DNA from: Prochilodus magdalenae
Taxonomy: Eukaryota > Chordata > Actinopteri > Characiformes > Prochilodontidae
Assembly (NCBI GenBank): GCA_024036415.1
Contig: JAMWET010006979.1
Coordinates: forward strand, 1,375,001-1,439,000
DNA length: 64,000 nt
Direction: 5' to 3'
Below the pieces are notes generated by a model, which was not told the origin of the DNA, searched no databases, and was given only the letters and a program-made list of their open reading frames with translations. The position numbers and the translations under genes were made by a program. This document shows positions 26,701 through 46,867 of the stretch, one piece after another; position 1 is the stretch's first letter, and every line of letters begins with the position of its first letter.

Positions 26701-27521
26701 CCCTTGTACCTATCATCACCACTGTATAGAAATAAGAGCCTACAATGAAGAAATAATTATCCCTACAATGCACAATTTCACATCAAACCACTCTGAATGG
26801 CAATGTTTACATTTCAAAGCCTGGTTAACAAGAAAAAATGAAAACTGAAAAAAATGGAAGAATGTTTTTTTTATAAGAAGTATACACCTTTTTTGCTGCG
26901 GTAACAGCCTCAACTATTCTGGAAGGATCTGACCCCAAATATCAGGGTCAGAATGAGATGTAATACAGATGTGGAACGTTTAGTTTTGGACCACAAACGC
27001 CATTCCAACTCATCCCAAAGATGCTGTACGGTGCTCCATCACTCCAGAACACAGTTCCCCTGCTACAATGCTGGGGCTTTATGCTTTTCTAGCTGATGTA
27101 CGACATTGAGTTTGGTGACCTTTGACTTATGTACAGCTGCTCCAGAGTGTCTAATTCTATGAACAATGCTTTTCTGTGGAGATTATAAGAGCTGTGTGAA
27201 CATAATTGAACGCCAGTAATGTGTGTGTGTGAATCAGAACGTGTATCTGGGTATTTCTCTATGTTTAGTGTGGGTGAGAGATTAGGTACCTCCTATGCAG
27301 GCCAGTGCTGCTTTAAAGGCGCAGCTCTCCATTCCCCGCTCTATCAGCTTCTGCTCCTCAGTTTTTGGGGGGCTCGGTAAGGCCCCCATAACGCTCGGGT
27401 TTAGCTCTTTAATTTGCCTCTTACTCCCAATAAGGTGCTCCAAAATAACACTGTACTGTAAATATTCATTCTGCTGTCCGGCTGTTGACCGCTCCTCGCT
27501 GCTCCCTGCGGGCGCCGCCAT
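23638..27521 (-). CDS. timm22: mitochondrial import inner membrane translocase subunit Tim22, complete in four exons
   Basis: Exons 27521-27290, 26147-25951, 25560-25488 and 23714-23638 join in frame into 192 residues plus TGA, against 194 in human TIMM22. Conserved blocks are visible: EEQKLIERGMESCAFKAALA (about 55-74), GIDTNVGFDPKDP (91-103), MGQRGMSYAKNFAIVGAMF (116-134), SDWKNAVYSGC and TGGAIGFRAG, ending EYYLR. Tim22 is the channel of the TIM22 complex that inserts carrier proteins into the mitochondrial inner membrane. Cys67 and Cys139 match the cysteine pair of the human protein (69/141 by my alignment) thought to form a stabilising disulfide. The N-terminal 20 residues are polar and poorly conserved, as usual. 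The start is the only in-frame ATG with a CpG-rich flank. All introns are GT-AG; intron 1 carries a mariner relic. Confidence 0.97.
23997..24190 (+). repeat. interspersed repeat (family D)
   Basis: Core CTGTCCAAAGAAAAACAAGT then ATCTCCAAAATGGCAGCTTT; recurs at 46868 and 60365 with the same downstream order (GGAG.GGGCAAAAACCT, then a CAAATGATG-type end). Confidence 0.7.
25244..25310 (+). repeat. common teleost interspersed repeat fragment
   Basis: Contains 'tttacatttacatttaaggc' followed directly by 'atttagcagacgctcttatc', a phrase seen all over teleost genomes. I cannot assign its class. It lies in timm22 intron 3. Confidence 0.5.
25488..25560 (-). CDS. timm22: timm22 exon 3
   Basis: Acceptor gatacag, donor G|gtaaga; 73 bases. 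Encodes HRGKSDWKNAVYSGCVTGGA followed by IGFR, matching the third membrane segment of Tim22. Confidence 0.96.
25951..26147 (-). CDS. timm22: timm22 exon 2
   Basis: Acceptor ttcctgctag, donor TCA|gtgagt; 197 bases. Encodes FVLGGAFGVFTAGIDTNVGF and the segment ending FSCTECIIES, the core of the Tim17/Tim22 domain. Confidence 0.96.
26582..26640 (+). repeat. CA/TA compound microsatellite
   Basis: CACACA then ATATACATACAT-type sequence in timm22 intron 1. Confidence 0.85.
26868..27225. mobile_element. decayed Tc1/mariner-type relic in timm22 intron 1
   Basis: Between the first two timm22 exons lie phrases I recognise from fish mariner elements: a 'tgctgcggtaacagcctcaa' start, 'ttccaactcatcccaaagat', 'catcactccagaacac' and a 'gtacagctgctc' stretch. 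They follow the usual element order but with large internal deletions, and no transposase frame survives. Confidence 0.55.
27290..27521 (-). CDS. timm22: timm22 exon 1
   Basis: ATG at 27521-27519, donor G|gtacct. Encodes 77 residues plus one base: polar N-terminus, LQYSVILEHLIGSKRQ, PSPPKTEEQK and the start of the first membrane segment (MESCAFKAALACIGG). Confidence 0.96.
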
Positions 27522-27540
27522 GTTCGAAGGAAGATGACCT
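27513..27540 (-). promoter_or_regulatory. timm22 start-site region with YY1-like and ETS-like motifs
   Basis: On the - strand the start reads AACATGGCGGCG, the YY1 core common at housekeeping and mitochondrial gene starts, where the motif overlaps the initiator codon. A GGAA-containing (ETS-like) stretch lies just upstream at 27527-27534. The area is CpG-rich compared with its surroundings. No TATA box is evident. Confidence 0.4.
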
Positions 27541-28733
27541 TGTAAATGTAGCGAGAGAAATAATAAGTACGATTCGACAAAAAGCCGCCGTCAGTAAGTA
27601 AATGTATTAAATCACAATTTTCTCAGTAAAAAGGACACATGTAAATCTTAAATATATTTTCACAATAAATAGGTTTTATTCCATGATTTTACATGCGTTG
27701 TGCGGTTTTAATAAACAATTTCCGCAGATTCGACACTGAACGTGAAGCAACCTGCAATGTCAACTCAGAATTGTATTTACTCCTACCTTTATAAATAATA
27801 AGTACATTACATTACCTTATTTCACATATATTTATTTTGTGTTTATTTAACATATATTTATTGTATGTGTTTATTTGACATATAAAGTCATTCTATTTAT
27901 TTATTTAAAAGCACACAACGTACATGATTGACATGTAAACAAACTCATTCAGATCAATTTGGCATGAAATGTTCTGTTCTAGAGAGACAAACTTGTTCAT
28001 AGTGGTGGAAGTTTGGTAAGTCTGATGTCTCTGGAATCTCCTTCACAGAACCTTATTAGGTTAGATATACGATGTCTAAAACATTGTTTTAATGAGGGTT
28101 TTATGCTCAGGTTTTGGCTTAAAATGTATTTTAATCTATATATTTGTAATCAATTTATGGATGAGTGGTACATGCAGGTTGTTGTTAAAGTAAAATAGTC
28201 CCCATATAAAACTTATTTTTAAGTTAATTTTTGAGAGAGAAAATGGTGGGATTTTTTCTAAGCTAAACCATGTTATATACCTTATATACACTTTTTAGAT
28301 AAACTAAAGGCTAAGTCAGAGGGGGTTAGAGAGATTCAGAGGGGGTTGATGTCAAGTGTAGAGAAACATACACACTGACTCCACACTGTTTTTTCTTTTA
28401 TAGTGGTGGTAATAGGAAACGGGAATCACCAAAACAAATAGAGCCATTTACTATGTATTTACTGTACAAAGCCAACAGTGTCTGGACAGCTCTTTAGAGT
28501 TGGTAACTGTAAAAAAAGTGGGGAATCTGAAAAGTGGTGACTCAAGTTTCTGTAGGAGGCATTTCAAACCAAACTAACTCTGAATGACTCTTTTTTCCAC
28601 CTCAACCATTTAATTATATGGGTTATTTTAATCAGTGAGTTCCCCTCCAATACATATAAATATATATCAGCAAGTATGTGTATTCATACAGTGCTGCTTG
28701 AAAGTTTTGGAAACTTGTAGGTGTTTATTGTAA

Positions 28734-28749
28734 CCACTAGATGGCAGTG
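28734..28749 (+). promoter_or_regulatory. candidate CTCF binding site
   Basis: CCACTAGATGGCAGTG fits the CTCF core CCA(C)TAGRTGGCAG very well. It lies about 1.2 kb upstream of the timm22 start. Motif evidence only. Confidence 0.45.
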
Positions 28750-30137
28750 TTGGGTGTAAGGTACAAGAGAGACCCAACAGAGAGACTGTTTGGAGAGACA
28801 GTTACAATACATGGTTTCTGTTAAATATAAGTATAAATAATAAATGTAATTTACACAATTCAGCATTTAGGATGTAAGCAAACTCATTCACAATGGATTG
28901 ATGTGAGCAGCAGAATGAGATGAGTTAGCAAAGGCTTTCCACTAAACACTGAATGCTGTGTAAAATATTACACTTAAAGCCTTGAAAGCCAAAATCTTTC
29001 CTTACTAATGAAGTTCATCTTGTTTCTCCACAGTGTACATGTACTATACATGTTTTATGAACATCTTCCCAAAGTAATTAATGTCTGTTTTATTGTACCA
29101 TATTTCTCTCCTCTCCATGTAACCTGGGTGATCTTTATCTAGGGTAACATTTGTGTAAGCATTTTCTAACCAGTCACAAGACCACAGACACAAAACTGTT
29201 TCAGATAGCAGAAAGCAAAACTGTTCTGTCCCAAATCTGTCCCACATTCCCCATTTTCTTTGCTACATAGGTTGACAGCATTTGGGTGGACCTCTCTTGG
29301 TAGCAAGATATATTATAGGGTATATTAGGGTCTATTATATATATAGATATATTAGAGTCACACCTCAACCAAGAATAGGCAACTCTGTGTATCTGTCCCA
29401 GAAGTGGACCAGATCTGTTTTTGGGGAGGGAGGGCCAAATACATGCTATAAATACACCTTTGGCTCACAGCAGATTGACAGTGGGCGAGCAGTGCCAGTG
29501 CCAGGTGTGGCCTGCATGCTGTCTGGGTAGCAAGCTAAGGCTAACACAACATAACCAAAAGACATAGACCACGTCTGTAGCCGCCCGGCACCTGTTCTTT
29601 CACGTATCCATAGACCAACATTGTTCATTTGTCCGTTTCTTTATTCATGCAGTACTTTGTCTGTCTTTTTGTTCATTCATCTGTTTTTCCTTCTGTTCGT
29701 CTGTTCTTTTATGCAATGTTTTGTCCATCTGTACATCCCTGCATTTGTTTGTCCAGTCTTCTGTCCATTTGTACAATTCTTTGTCTGTTCCTTCAAGCGT
29801 TACTTTGTCAGTTTGTTAGTTTGTTCATCTATCCATCCGGGTGTCGATTTATCTCTGACAATTAACATCACATAAAAGCTGGACAATGATTTCGGTAGGG
29901 GAGGAACAAGGAAGTTGGGGGCTGCCCATCAAGCAGCTCATTAGCCACCTTCACACAGTTCATGTTTGTATTTTAAACTTTTCATTTAAGCTTTGCTGGA
30001 TGGTTATTGATATAGTTTATATTGCACAAACCCATTCTGTACTCAGTAACAGTTCTAAGAGCTGATAACAAACATAGAGCCCGTATAGTAACCCATATGT
30101 GGCCATATGTTTATAACCAAAGTCGTATATACTGCAA

Positions 30138-30170
30138 ATAGATAGATAGATAGAGATAGATAGATAGATA
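30138..30170 (+). repeat. GATA microsatellite (LINE tail)
   Basis: About eight GATA units with one GA interruption, directly adjoining the conserved LINE 3' end at 30171-30199. Confidence 0.85.
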
Positions 30171-30715
30171 CTTTATTGATCCCAGAGGGAAATTCAAGAA
30201 ATATACCTTTACATTCTGAGTAAACAGGAGATGCCACTCCTTAGTGTGCTCTCCCTAGCTCATGTCTGAAATCCTGGATTGCTTCAGAAACTGGCAGAAG
30301 ACTCTCTTTATTCTCTTTTTTCCATCCTTTCCTTCCATCCTTTTTTTTTCTTGTTTCCTGACAAGTTCCTAATCTTTAAAGTCCAAAATAATAATGCTCA
30401 GATGCCAAATACCGAGGACACATAATGAAGCCATGTCATTCGAACACACGGTCATGAATACCATAGACATGTGCTGACACATACAAATATCACAGCAGTG
30501 GTGAACGGAGAGGCAGGCCGGAACGTGCCTCAAACCAAGCCAAATGCTCAAGTTTACATGCAACACTGAAACCCACAGTCTTTCATTTTAATCCTTATTG
30601 CAGAGATCTTATCACCACTGCACTACCCTTTACTATCTCTTTTCCCTGAGTCATCAATGATAGTGTGATGATAATGGGAAACTACTCTTCAGTTTGAAAT
30701 GATAATTACACTCCT

Positions 30716-30900
30716 TATCAAAAAACAGTTGCACCCAGAAGGAAGTGCAAGATTTTGAAACCTTGCTGTGAGTGTGTGAGTGAATGTGCATGTCTGTATG
30801 TCTGCCCTGCAATGGATTGCCAGCCTATGCAGGGTGTTTCCTGTCTTTTGGAATGGGCTCCAGCACCCCATGCAGGAAGAAGCAGTTTAAATGGTTAGTG
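30716..30900. repeat. solo Tc1-like end followed by a common fish repeat 3' fragment
   Basis: 30716-30750 carries ACAGTTGCACCCAGAAGGAA, the terminal sequence of the Tc1-like family seen at 3.0, 4.3, 45.3 and 58 kb, without a body. It is followed by 'ctgccctgcaatggattgcc' and a 'gggctccagcacccc' phrase, a widespread teleost repeat end. Confidence 0.55.
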
Positions 30901-32554
30901 GGATCCACACTTTTGGTCCTTATCTCCCCAGCACAAAGCCGGCCCTCTTAATGAGTTTGTCTAGTCTCTTCTTCTCTGCTGTAGAGATGCTGCTGCTCCA
31001 GCATACCACTCCATATAAGATGGCTGATGTTAGTTGACCAGTCCAGCCCTTGTGCTGCTGACCACCAAATCAGATACACAGTCCCATGCCCTCACTGTCC
31101 ACTCCAACAGTTCCAGTTTGTCCTTCGTCCCGGCTGTATGGTGTTAAAAGCACTGAAAGAATGAAGAAGAAGAAGAAAAATGAAAGAAGGGGATCCCAGG
31201 TTTCTCTAGGTGAAAAAGAGCTCTATGTAGAAGATAGATGATGGCATGATCCACCCCAACGCCAGGCTGGTAGGTAAACTGAAGAGTGTACACAGATGGG
31301 CTCACCAGAAGGAGAAAGTAGGTAAGGACCAGCCTTTCCAGTATCTTCAATGGGTGTGAAGTCAGTGCCACTGGTGTGTAACTGTTGAGGTACTTTGACA
31401 CACAAGATGTTTTCCACAGCTGTGGTGCTCCAGGCTTATGTTCATGTTCATGTTCAAAACATGTGCTCATCTACCCAACACAGCTGATCAGCGCAGGACT
31501 TGAGGAGTCTGGCCCTGATACCATCTGTACTTGCAGTTTTCTTCATCTTGATTTTCCTCAGCTCATTCCTCACCTGGGCCATGCTGGAGTGTGTGAATGG
31601 GAAGTTGCCAAAAGATGAACCAGTGGAGGTGTAGTTGTGAGTTCAGGGTCCAGCAGAACTTCAGTTTTGCAAGAAAGAATGAGTAGAATTTTTTTAACAC
31701 CGCAACAGAAAGCCTCCTAGCTGGCTACCAAAAGGGTCTGAAGGCTGACTGAGCACCTTATCATAGAACGCATTTCTCACATACTGAGCTACCAGTCTTC
31801 CACTGCGATATCACTGGGCCGCCTCATTTCCAGTCGTTCCTTCAAAGTCGACCTGTCCACTGTGTTCCAATCACTCAAATCAGTATGCTCAGGCCATACA
31901 TGTTTTGCTGTTGTGAGATAAGCCTGTGTACTCAAAAATAATCTGTATGAAGTGAAGAAGGGCCTTCAGTTCCCAGAAGAACCTTTCAATTGAACGTATT
32001 TAAGGAACCATGCACTGACATGTCTTGAAGGAATCAAAAGTGGTTGTTGTATGGCATCGTGCCAACCATTTTCAGCACCTTTATTTTTTGAGAGTGGATA
32101 TACGATTAGGCTAGTGGAATATAATGTTTCGTTATTGATGGTTTACTGTCATTGTAAACCTGATACGATTCTGCAACAGGTGTGTTAATAACAATGTTTT
32201 AATTGCATTCAGATTCCCGAATGGTTGTGCTAATTCAGTCTGATATTTGCCGTCTTAGTTCCTATAAGGAAGTCTGATTGCTTCCATTCTGCATGAGCGT
32301 CAAAGTTTCCACTCTCTCCTTAGTAAACCAGATTTCAGGTTTCCAGTATGACCAACACCAATTCTCATGCTCTATAAATGTAGTGTTCACTGGCAGTTTT
32401 ACAGTAACAATACTTCACAGCTTCCAGATGCCTAAAAGATTTTTATGAACTATTAGAACTGGATTAGTTTCTAGCTCCTGTAATTTGAGAGATATATTCC
32501 ATTTATATAAGGCTAACAGCTAAATGGGACTCTTGTATGAACCCAAGTCAAGTC

Positions 32555-32720
32555 AAGTGGCTTTTATTGTCATCTAAGTAAGTTCACAAGTACACAGTGA
32601 AATGAAATTACGTTTTTTCCAGAAGAAGGGTGCCACATGTAACAAAACGAGGACAGAAAACAATACAGTACAGGACAGACTGCAGAAGGTGCAATGTGAA
32701 AGACAATAAATACAGTAAAT
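32555..32720. repeat. common fish interspersed repeat fragment
   Basis: 'caagtggcttttattgtcat' followed by 'cacagtgaaatgaaattacg' is a phrase typical of teleost retrotransposon-derived repeats. No ORF. Confidence 0.4.
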
Positions 32721-34714
32721 AAGACTTTGAGTAGTGGTAATGAGTGTCAGGTGCATAGATATTTACAGGTAGGTATTAGTAATAAGGTTCATAGAAGGTG
32801 CATGGAAATTTAACATGCTATGACGTATAAGCAGACAGCATACATCGCATATGAAACATGAATCACAGCACTGAGGTAGTTTCAGTGAGCTAATCTAAGC
32901 ACCCAAATGTGCCCCTTCAGGATACACTTGATACAGGCTATGGGTTTTATAAGTTGTTCCTTGCTATGAACTTCGGTTCTCAGGCTTGACAGTCAGACAA
33001 GGGATGACGAATAGCTAACACTAGCTAGCTTACATCCTTTAAAACCCATGGCCTATATCGAGGGCATATCAAAGGCAACTGCTAAGGGCCGGTTTGCGGG
33101 TTTGGCAGCTAAATGTGTTATTCTTCATTTGTTTAGCAATTGTAACTCACCTTATCTCACTGCAGCCATTTTCCCCTTTGTCGTTTCTCACACTAGAATC
33201 ACAACTGGATAGTCAAATAACAAGAGACATGCTGAAAAGACAAGAGCTTCAGCCAACACAGCAGAGGCTTTGTGATGATGTGAGGCATTGCACACATCAC
33301 AGAATACCTGAAGATTATATACACTTACCTGTAACTGCTCAACTTTGTGTAAGACAATGGTCAAAAGGGAACTGAAGGGTTCATCTTAGTTTTACCTTTT
33401 TAGGTGAACCCAACCTCTGTAGAAGAGGAGGGAAAAACAGAGTAAGTGGGACAGAACAGACTGTGGTCGTGAACTCCAGGATCCCCTCAGGCCACTAATG
33501 GTTTAGCCCTGTTTAAATGTGGTGTTACTGGGGGTACTGAGAGGGGTCCTGCTCTTTTCAAGACAGAACATAGATAGGGATCTGCATGACTTTGTAGTCA
33601 TAGATCTAAACACTCTTGCTAATAGAGAATATCATTGTCGTTTTATTTTTTTTTGTTCGTGTGTGCGCGCGCGTGTATTTCTGTAAATATGTAACTAGTG
33701 TCTTCGTCGGTGTGTAAATAAAGGTGAAGGGGAAAAAACTACTCTTGTGCATACCGCACCTTTTTCCAGACCTCAAGACTATTCGCCCGACACTACCCAT
33801 AAAGGGCGCCCCCTACCACGACTTTTGTCCGGTAGAAGGACGCGCTTTATCACAGGCTTGGACCCAAGGATTCCTGGGGATTAGAGTTGAAAGAATCACA
33901 ACCATTTTGAGTGGTGTCTCACTAAAGAAGGAAGGGATCATATAAAGTTTCAGAGGTTCCACCACTGTGGCTATTACATCACTTGTGGCGTCAAACTTAA
34001 CACACAGATCAACATTAATCATGGCCATCAGCCCACACCAGTCTCTTCTCTCATCATTCATTGCATTATATTATTTATTTATTTATTTTTACTTTGCCTT
34101 ACAATGCATAATGCAGTCACATACAGCAGATGTAAACATCATAAAGTTTCTGGGGATGTTACACAGGTCCTTCCTGCAAGTTTCAGCCAGTCAAATCACA
34201 AACAAATGGCATTACTGGTCTTTCTCTGGTGAAAATAATCCAGCCTGAAGGGGCTGATTTATGATAAAGAGGTACATGCTGGTCGTTTATAATTTTTTAA
34301 TACATAAATATGTATATATCATTTATGATTTATTACTATTACCAGTTTTAATAACTCGTGATGTGTATAACTTTCACTGTTTGTTTGGACTGTAAACATG
34401 GTTACCCCCGATACCAGTCACCACCCCTGTGAAGAAATCTAAGCAGGCCTTTTTTCAAACCACCACCTGACATCAATCCAATCTGAATGGCTTTCATGCA
34501 GAAATGATCAAAAATAATTTTTTCTCCGGAACGTCTGTGACTTTCACTTGGTATATGTGTGCTAAGGTGTACCATCTCCACATCTTCCTCTCTGTCTGTT
34601 CTTGCTCTTGCATAACTTGGAATGGAATGTTGGTATTCCTAGCTTGGTTTTAGTGCAGTACACCGTTATCTAATGCCAAGGGACTACAGGTTCACTCACT
34701 GAAACACACACAAA

Positions 34715-35640
34715 CTTCTTGGATAACATCTTTATTACAAAACGTGTATCTTAATGTTTACATTCTGCAGCTAGACCAGTAAAATAATTAAAATAGTCAT
34801 AATAATTTAATATACAATACTCTCTTCAAAATGCTGAAACACTACAAAGGCTCAAAATTCAGTTAGTAAGTAGCAGTACTATTAAACATGTAAGTAGGAA
34901 CATGTATATACACAACGTAATGTTCAAGAAACTGCAGTGTTAAGCATTAGACACAACAGTTCACCTCCACTTTTGCTCATACCCTATGCACATTGCTTGT
35001 CGCTCTGTTCATAGCCAAGACACCAGAAAGAGAGGCTTGTGGAACGCTGCTTGTTTAACGCCACATTAGCTCTGAAAGGACTAGGATTTGCAAATCTGGG
35101 ACAGATAACAATTTTCCAAAATGGTCAGCCCCTGCAAAACAGGCTTGTCTATGAAATGACCTTGATTTTATAGCATATTGTGCTGCTGGGAATGAAGGCG
35201 GTGGACACTGCTTTGTAAACAGAACAGAGGAACTAGTTTTGCAGGCTTTCTGGACCACCTGCTGGAAGAAACTAGGACCCTGTAACCTTTCAAGTGTTCT
35301 AGTGTTCTAAAGTGTTCCTCAAAGCTGAGAAGACATTAAATAACCTTCATCTGAGTCATACATACAGTATATAATATATTTCAATATAAATACATGTATA
35401 AAAATAAGGAGAATGGGCCAGTATAATGTAGAACTATAAAAATATCCTTGTTTAAGATGACTGTTAAACAAACACGATCATCTGCTTTCTGCATGTGGGT
35501 AAATTATTCTTATGCTCTCCTTAAAAACAGGGCTTGCTGGTTGGAATCCTATTCAGTCATCAAGCCACCATGACCCAACAAGGTCACAGATTTTCGGCTG
35601 TATCCAATGAACAGTTCTGCTTATAGAGACCTTGACAAAG
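34715..35640 (-). other. ptges: ptges 3' UTR (inferred)
   Basis: Runs from the ptges TGA to the polyadenylation signal at 34731-34736. AT-rich; on the - strand it has a few ATTTA pentamers (for example near 35338, 35388 and 35500), the kind of element that destabilises inflammatory mRNAs. The extent is inferred from the signal, not from transcript data. Confidence 0.5.
34731..34736 (-). terminator. ptges polyadenylation signal
   Basis: TTTATT on the + strand is AATAAA on the coding strand, about 905 bases after the ptges stop codon. Confidence 0.45.
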
Positions 35641-44482
<8,842 letters not shown>

Positions 44483-44549
44483 GCTGCTGTCTGTCCCTCT
44501 CACTGCTGCAGTCCTGTGGTTATGAAGTAGTGAAGGAGCCCGTGGCGGC

Positions 44550-44555
44550 TTTATA
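44550..44555 (-). promoter_or_regulatory. ptges TATA box
   Basis: TATAAA on the - strand (ACTTATAAAGCC context), 68-73 bases upstream of the ATG. This predicts a start site near 44523 and a 5' leader of about 40 bases. Confidence 0.6.
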
Positions 44556-44564
44556 AGTAGAAGC

Positions 44565-44571
44565 TGACTCA
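44565..44571 (-). promoter_or_regulatory. AP-1 / antioxidant-response-like site of ptges
   Basis: TGAGTCA followed by GC on the coding strand (GTGAGTCAGC), a perfect AP-1 heptamer and a partial MARE/ARE. It lies 10 bases upstream of the TATA box, which suits an inducible gene; binding is inference. Confidence 0.45.
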
Positions 44572-44699
44572 CCACATAACAAGACAAAGGACGTGAAAGG
44601 AGGTGGGGGGATTGAGACCAAACCCACAACTTTCACTCAGAACTTTTCCCTCCCCTTCTCCCTCTGCTCTAGGGTTGTCTGGAAAGCTGGTGTGCCTTC

Positions 44700-45190
44700 C
44701 CATTCTCGGCACTACAGTGGATCAGACACAGCAGTGCTACTGGAGGACACCTCTGTGTCACTGCTGGACTGAGAATAGTCCACCAACCAAACTATCCAGT
44801 CAACAGTGTCCTGTGACCATTTATTAAGGACTAGATGATGACCAGCAGAAACAGTGCAGCAGCAGATGAGCTATCGTCTCTGACTTTACATCTACAAAGT
44901 GGACTAGCAAGGTAGGAGTGTCTAATAGAGTGGGCAGTGAGTGGACACAGTGTTTAAACACTCCAGCAACACTGATCTGATCCACTCACACCAGCACAAC
45001 ACACACCAACACACCACCACCACATCCGTGTCACTGCAGTGCTGAAAATAACAGACCACTGCATAACACCTGATCTGCGGTGGTCTAGGTGGGACCCTGA
45101 CTATGGTGAAAGGTGGTTAACAAAATATAAAATGGACACTGAGTATAGATACAAGGTAGGTGTTCCTAATAAAGTGCTCAGTGAGTGTAC
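44700..45190. mobile_element. MITE-like element, truncated copy, in the ptges upstream region
   Basis: Shares with the element at 36284-36883 the phrases 'agtccaccaaccaaactatc', 'ccactcacaccagcacaaca' and 'gtgtcactgcagtgctga'. Its right end is intact (GCTCAGTGAGTGTA at 45177-45189); the left terminal part is lost or diverged. It carries no coding sequence, and its inner edge lies only about 130 bases upstream of the ptges AP-1 site. Confidence 0.65.
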
Positions 45191-45300
45191 ATGCAATTGT
45201 TCAAGAATCACATTCTGTATTTCATATAAATATACAATATACGGTACAATAACAAACATATTAGTAATAACTGTGTTTATGTTAGTATACGCTCATCTTT

Positions 45301-45870
45301 AAAAAAATAAGTAAAAGAATCAACCCCTAGAAATTGGGCAGGTGTGACATCATGAGACATGCAAATTAGTTAAGACTCAGACTGGCTGCACGACGCAGGA
45401 CTACATGCACACAGACCGTTATGACCACTGCTCTTAACACCATGTCAACGTCGCTGGAGACTGCAATGATGGCATGCCAGACTGTCTTGAAGGGACTCTG
45501 AAAGAGAGCGGGTTATCTTCAGTGATGAGTCCATCTTTTGTCTTGGTGGGGACGACTAGTGAATCCATGTGTGCAGGCATCATGGTCAGATGAACAGTTT
45601 GTTGTCACGTGCCACACATCCAAAGAATATTACAAGACACCAACAGGAACCTCTAAAACTCCATGCTGAGACGTCTGGCATGTTGTGTTAGCAAACGCGG
45701 CGGCCCAACACCATACTGAGAGACACTACTTCTGTATGTGTATCTCAATCAGTATTTACCATATCAGTCTAAATTTATCATCATTAATTGTTCCAGGTGA
45801 CCTTTATCTTCCTTCCCGATTGCATTGCAATTCAACAACTTCTTTCTGGGTGCAACTGTTATTTTGACGA
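45301..45870 (+). mobile_element. Tc1-like transposon relic (family A)
   Basis: Includes 'cttaacaccatgtcaacgtc', 'ttcagtgatgagtccatctt' and the right end TTCTTTCTGGGTGCAACTGT at about 45839. Internally deleted and without an intact frame. Confidence 0.7.
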
Positions 45871-46867
45871 TGCGTGTATGTATGACTGTTGATCATTGTT
45901 GTTATTATTACAGTTATAACACGTTTATAACACAAGCTTTGTTTTGCTTAAACAAAGTCATTCAGAGTAGTTTGGAGTAAAATGCTCTGCTCTGGAAAAA
46001 CTGAGTCAGAGTTGTTTATAGTGGTGGAACCAGACGTCAGAATGGTTCAATGCCTTTGAAATCTCCCGCAGAGAACATTATTACAGGAAATGATTAGACA
46101 TATCCTGTCTTTGATATCCTACACTGATTTCTGATCAAATGAATTCTCCTCATAGGTAAATTAATAGTCCTCATAGAACTCATGTGTGGACAAGTTCACT
46201 GCTGCTTTGGATAGTAAATAAAATAGCTATATTTAATAAGGCATCATCCCTGGTTCCAATTAAAACCACTGTAAACCAGCGTCATTAACTTACTTTACAA
46301 TTAACCCTTTCACATCAAACCACCCTGACCCTGTTTACACCCCAAAGATTAATTCAGAAAGTTAAAGAATGGTGGAATTTCCTTGTTATTTCTTGTAACC
46401 CTGCTACCTAACATTATCGGCAGAGCACTGCAGAGTTGTGTGTATCTCATTCGTGATTGGACACTGGTGATTAGACGGGCGTGAACCCTTTGGCCTCAGG
46501 AATCATAGTCAAAATCCAGCACAAGGTCAGAAACATATTTCAATATGTAGATATGTGTATTTATATAATCCATAAGTTGGTAAGTGGATGCATATATGTA
46601 TATAAGTAATAGGAAATATAGCAAATAGGTCCTCCCAAACAGGGTTGCCAGGTCCAGCAAAACTCTCCAGCCCATAGTATGCCTAAAGCCCACCCATCAA
46701 AACCTGAAACTAGCCACAATTTCCATGCTGGACACAGAGTGCACTGTCTGGATCGAGAAGTCACAATCATTCATATATTGCACTTTGAATCGGCTGACAT
46801 ACACAGAGGCAGCCAGTTCACAGAGCTTCACCATCAAATGTGTCTCAGTTATCTCTATAGGTGCTTA

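Larger units (their letters stand above)
30138..31650 (-). mobile_element. 5'-truncated non-LTR retrotransposon relic with reverse transcriptase fragment and GATA tail
   Basis: Read on the - strand, 31640-31480 encodes a degenerate 'ELRKIKMKKTASTDGI' and 'LLKSCADQL', then 31470-31200 encodes PQLWKTSC, LNSYTPVALTSHPLKILERL and QFTYQPGVGVDHAIIYLLHR. These are the motifs of a CR1/Rex1-type reverse transcriptase around domains 1-3. Frameshifts and stops break it. At the low-coordinate end the - strand reads TTTCCCTCTGGGATCAATAA then AG and (TATC)n, the typical 3' end with a short tandem tail. The copy is therefore truncated at its 5' end and internally interrupted (other repeat DNA at 30716-30900). 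Confidence 0.75.
27522..34714. other. intergenic region between timm22 and the ptges 3' end
   Basis: Contains a CTCF-like site (28734-28749), a pyrimidine-rich low-complexity stretch (29621-29870), a GATA tract with a LINE relic (30138-31650), other repeat fragments and a CpG-bearing stretch around 33650-33860. I find no gene. Confidence 0.6.

Noticed and set aside
29621..29875. Open frame of 84 codons rich in Phe, Val and Cys
   Set aside because: The DNA is a pyrimidine-rich degenerate repeat (TTTGTCTGTTCATTC-like), open in more than one frame; no protein signature.
33480..33960. Possible solo LTR (polyadenylation-like TAAATAAAG near 33715 and a CpG-bearing stretch)
   Set aside because: I could not define TG...CA ends or a target duplication. 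A CTCF-like GTAGGGGGCGCC (reverse strand, near 33805) is also only a partial match.
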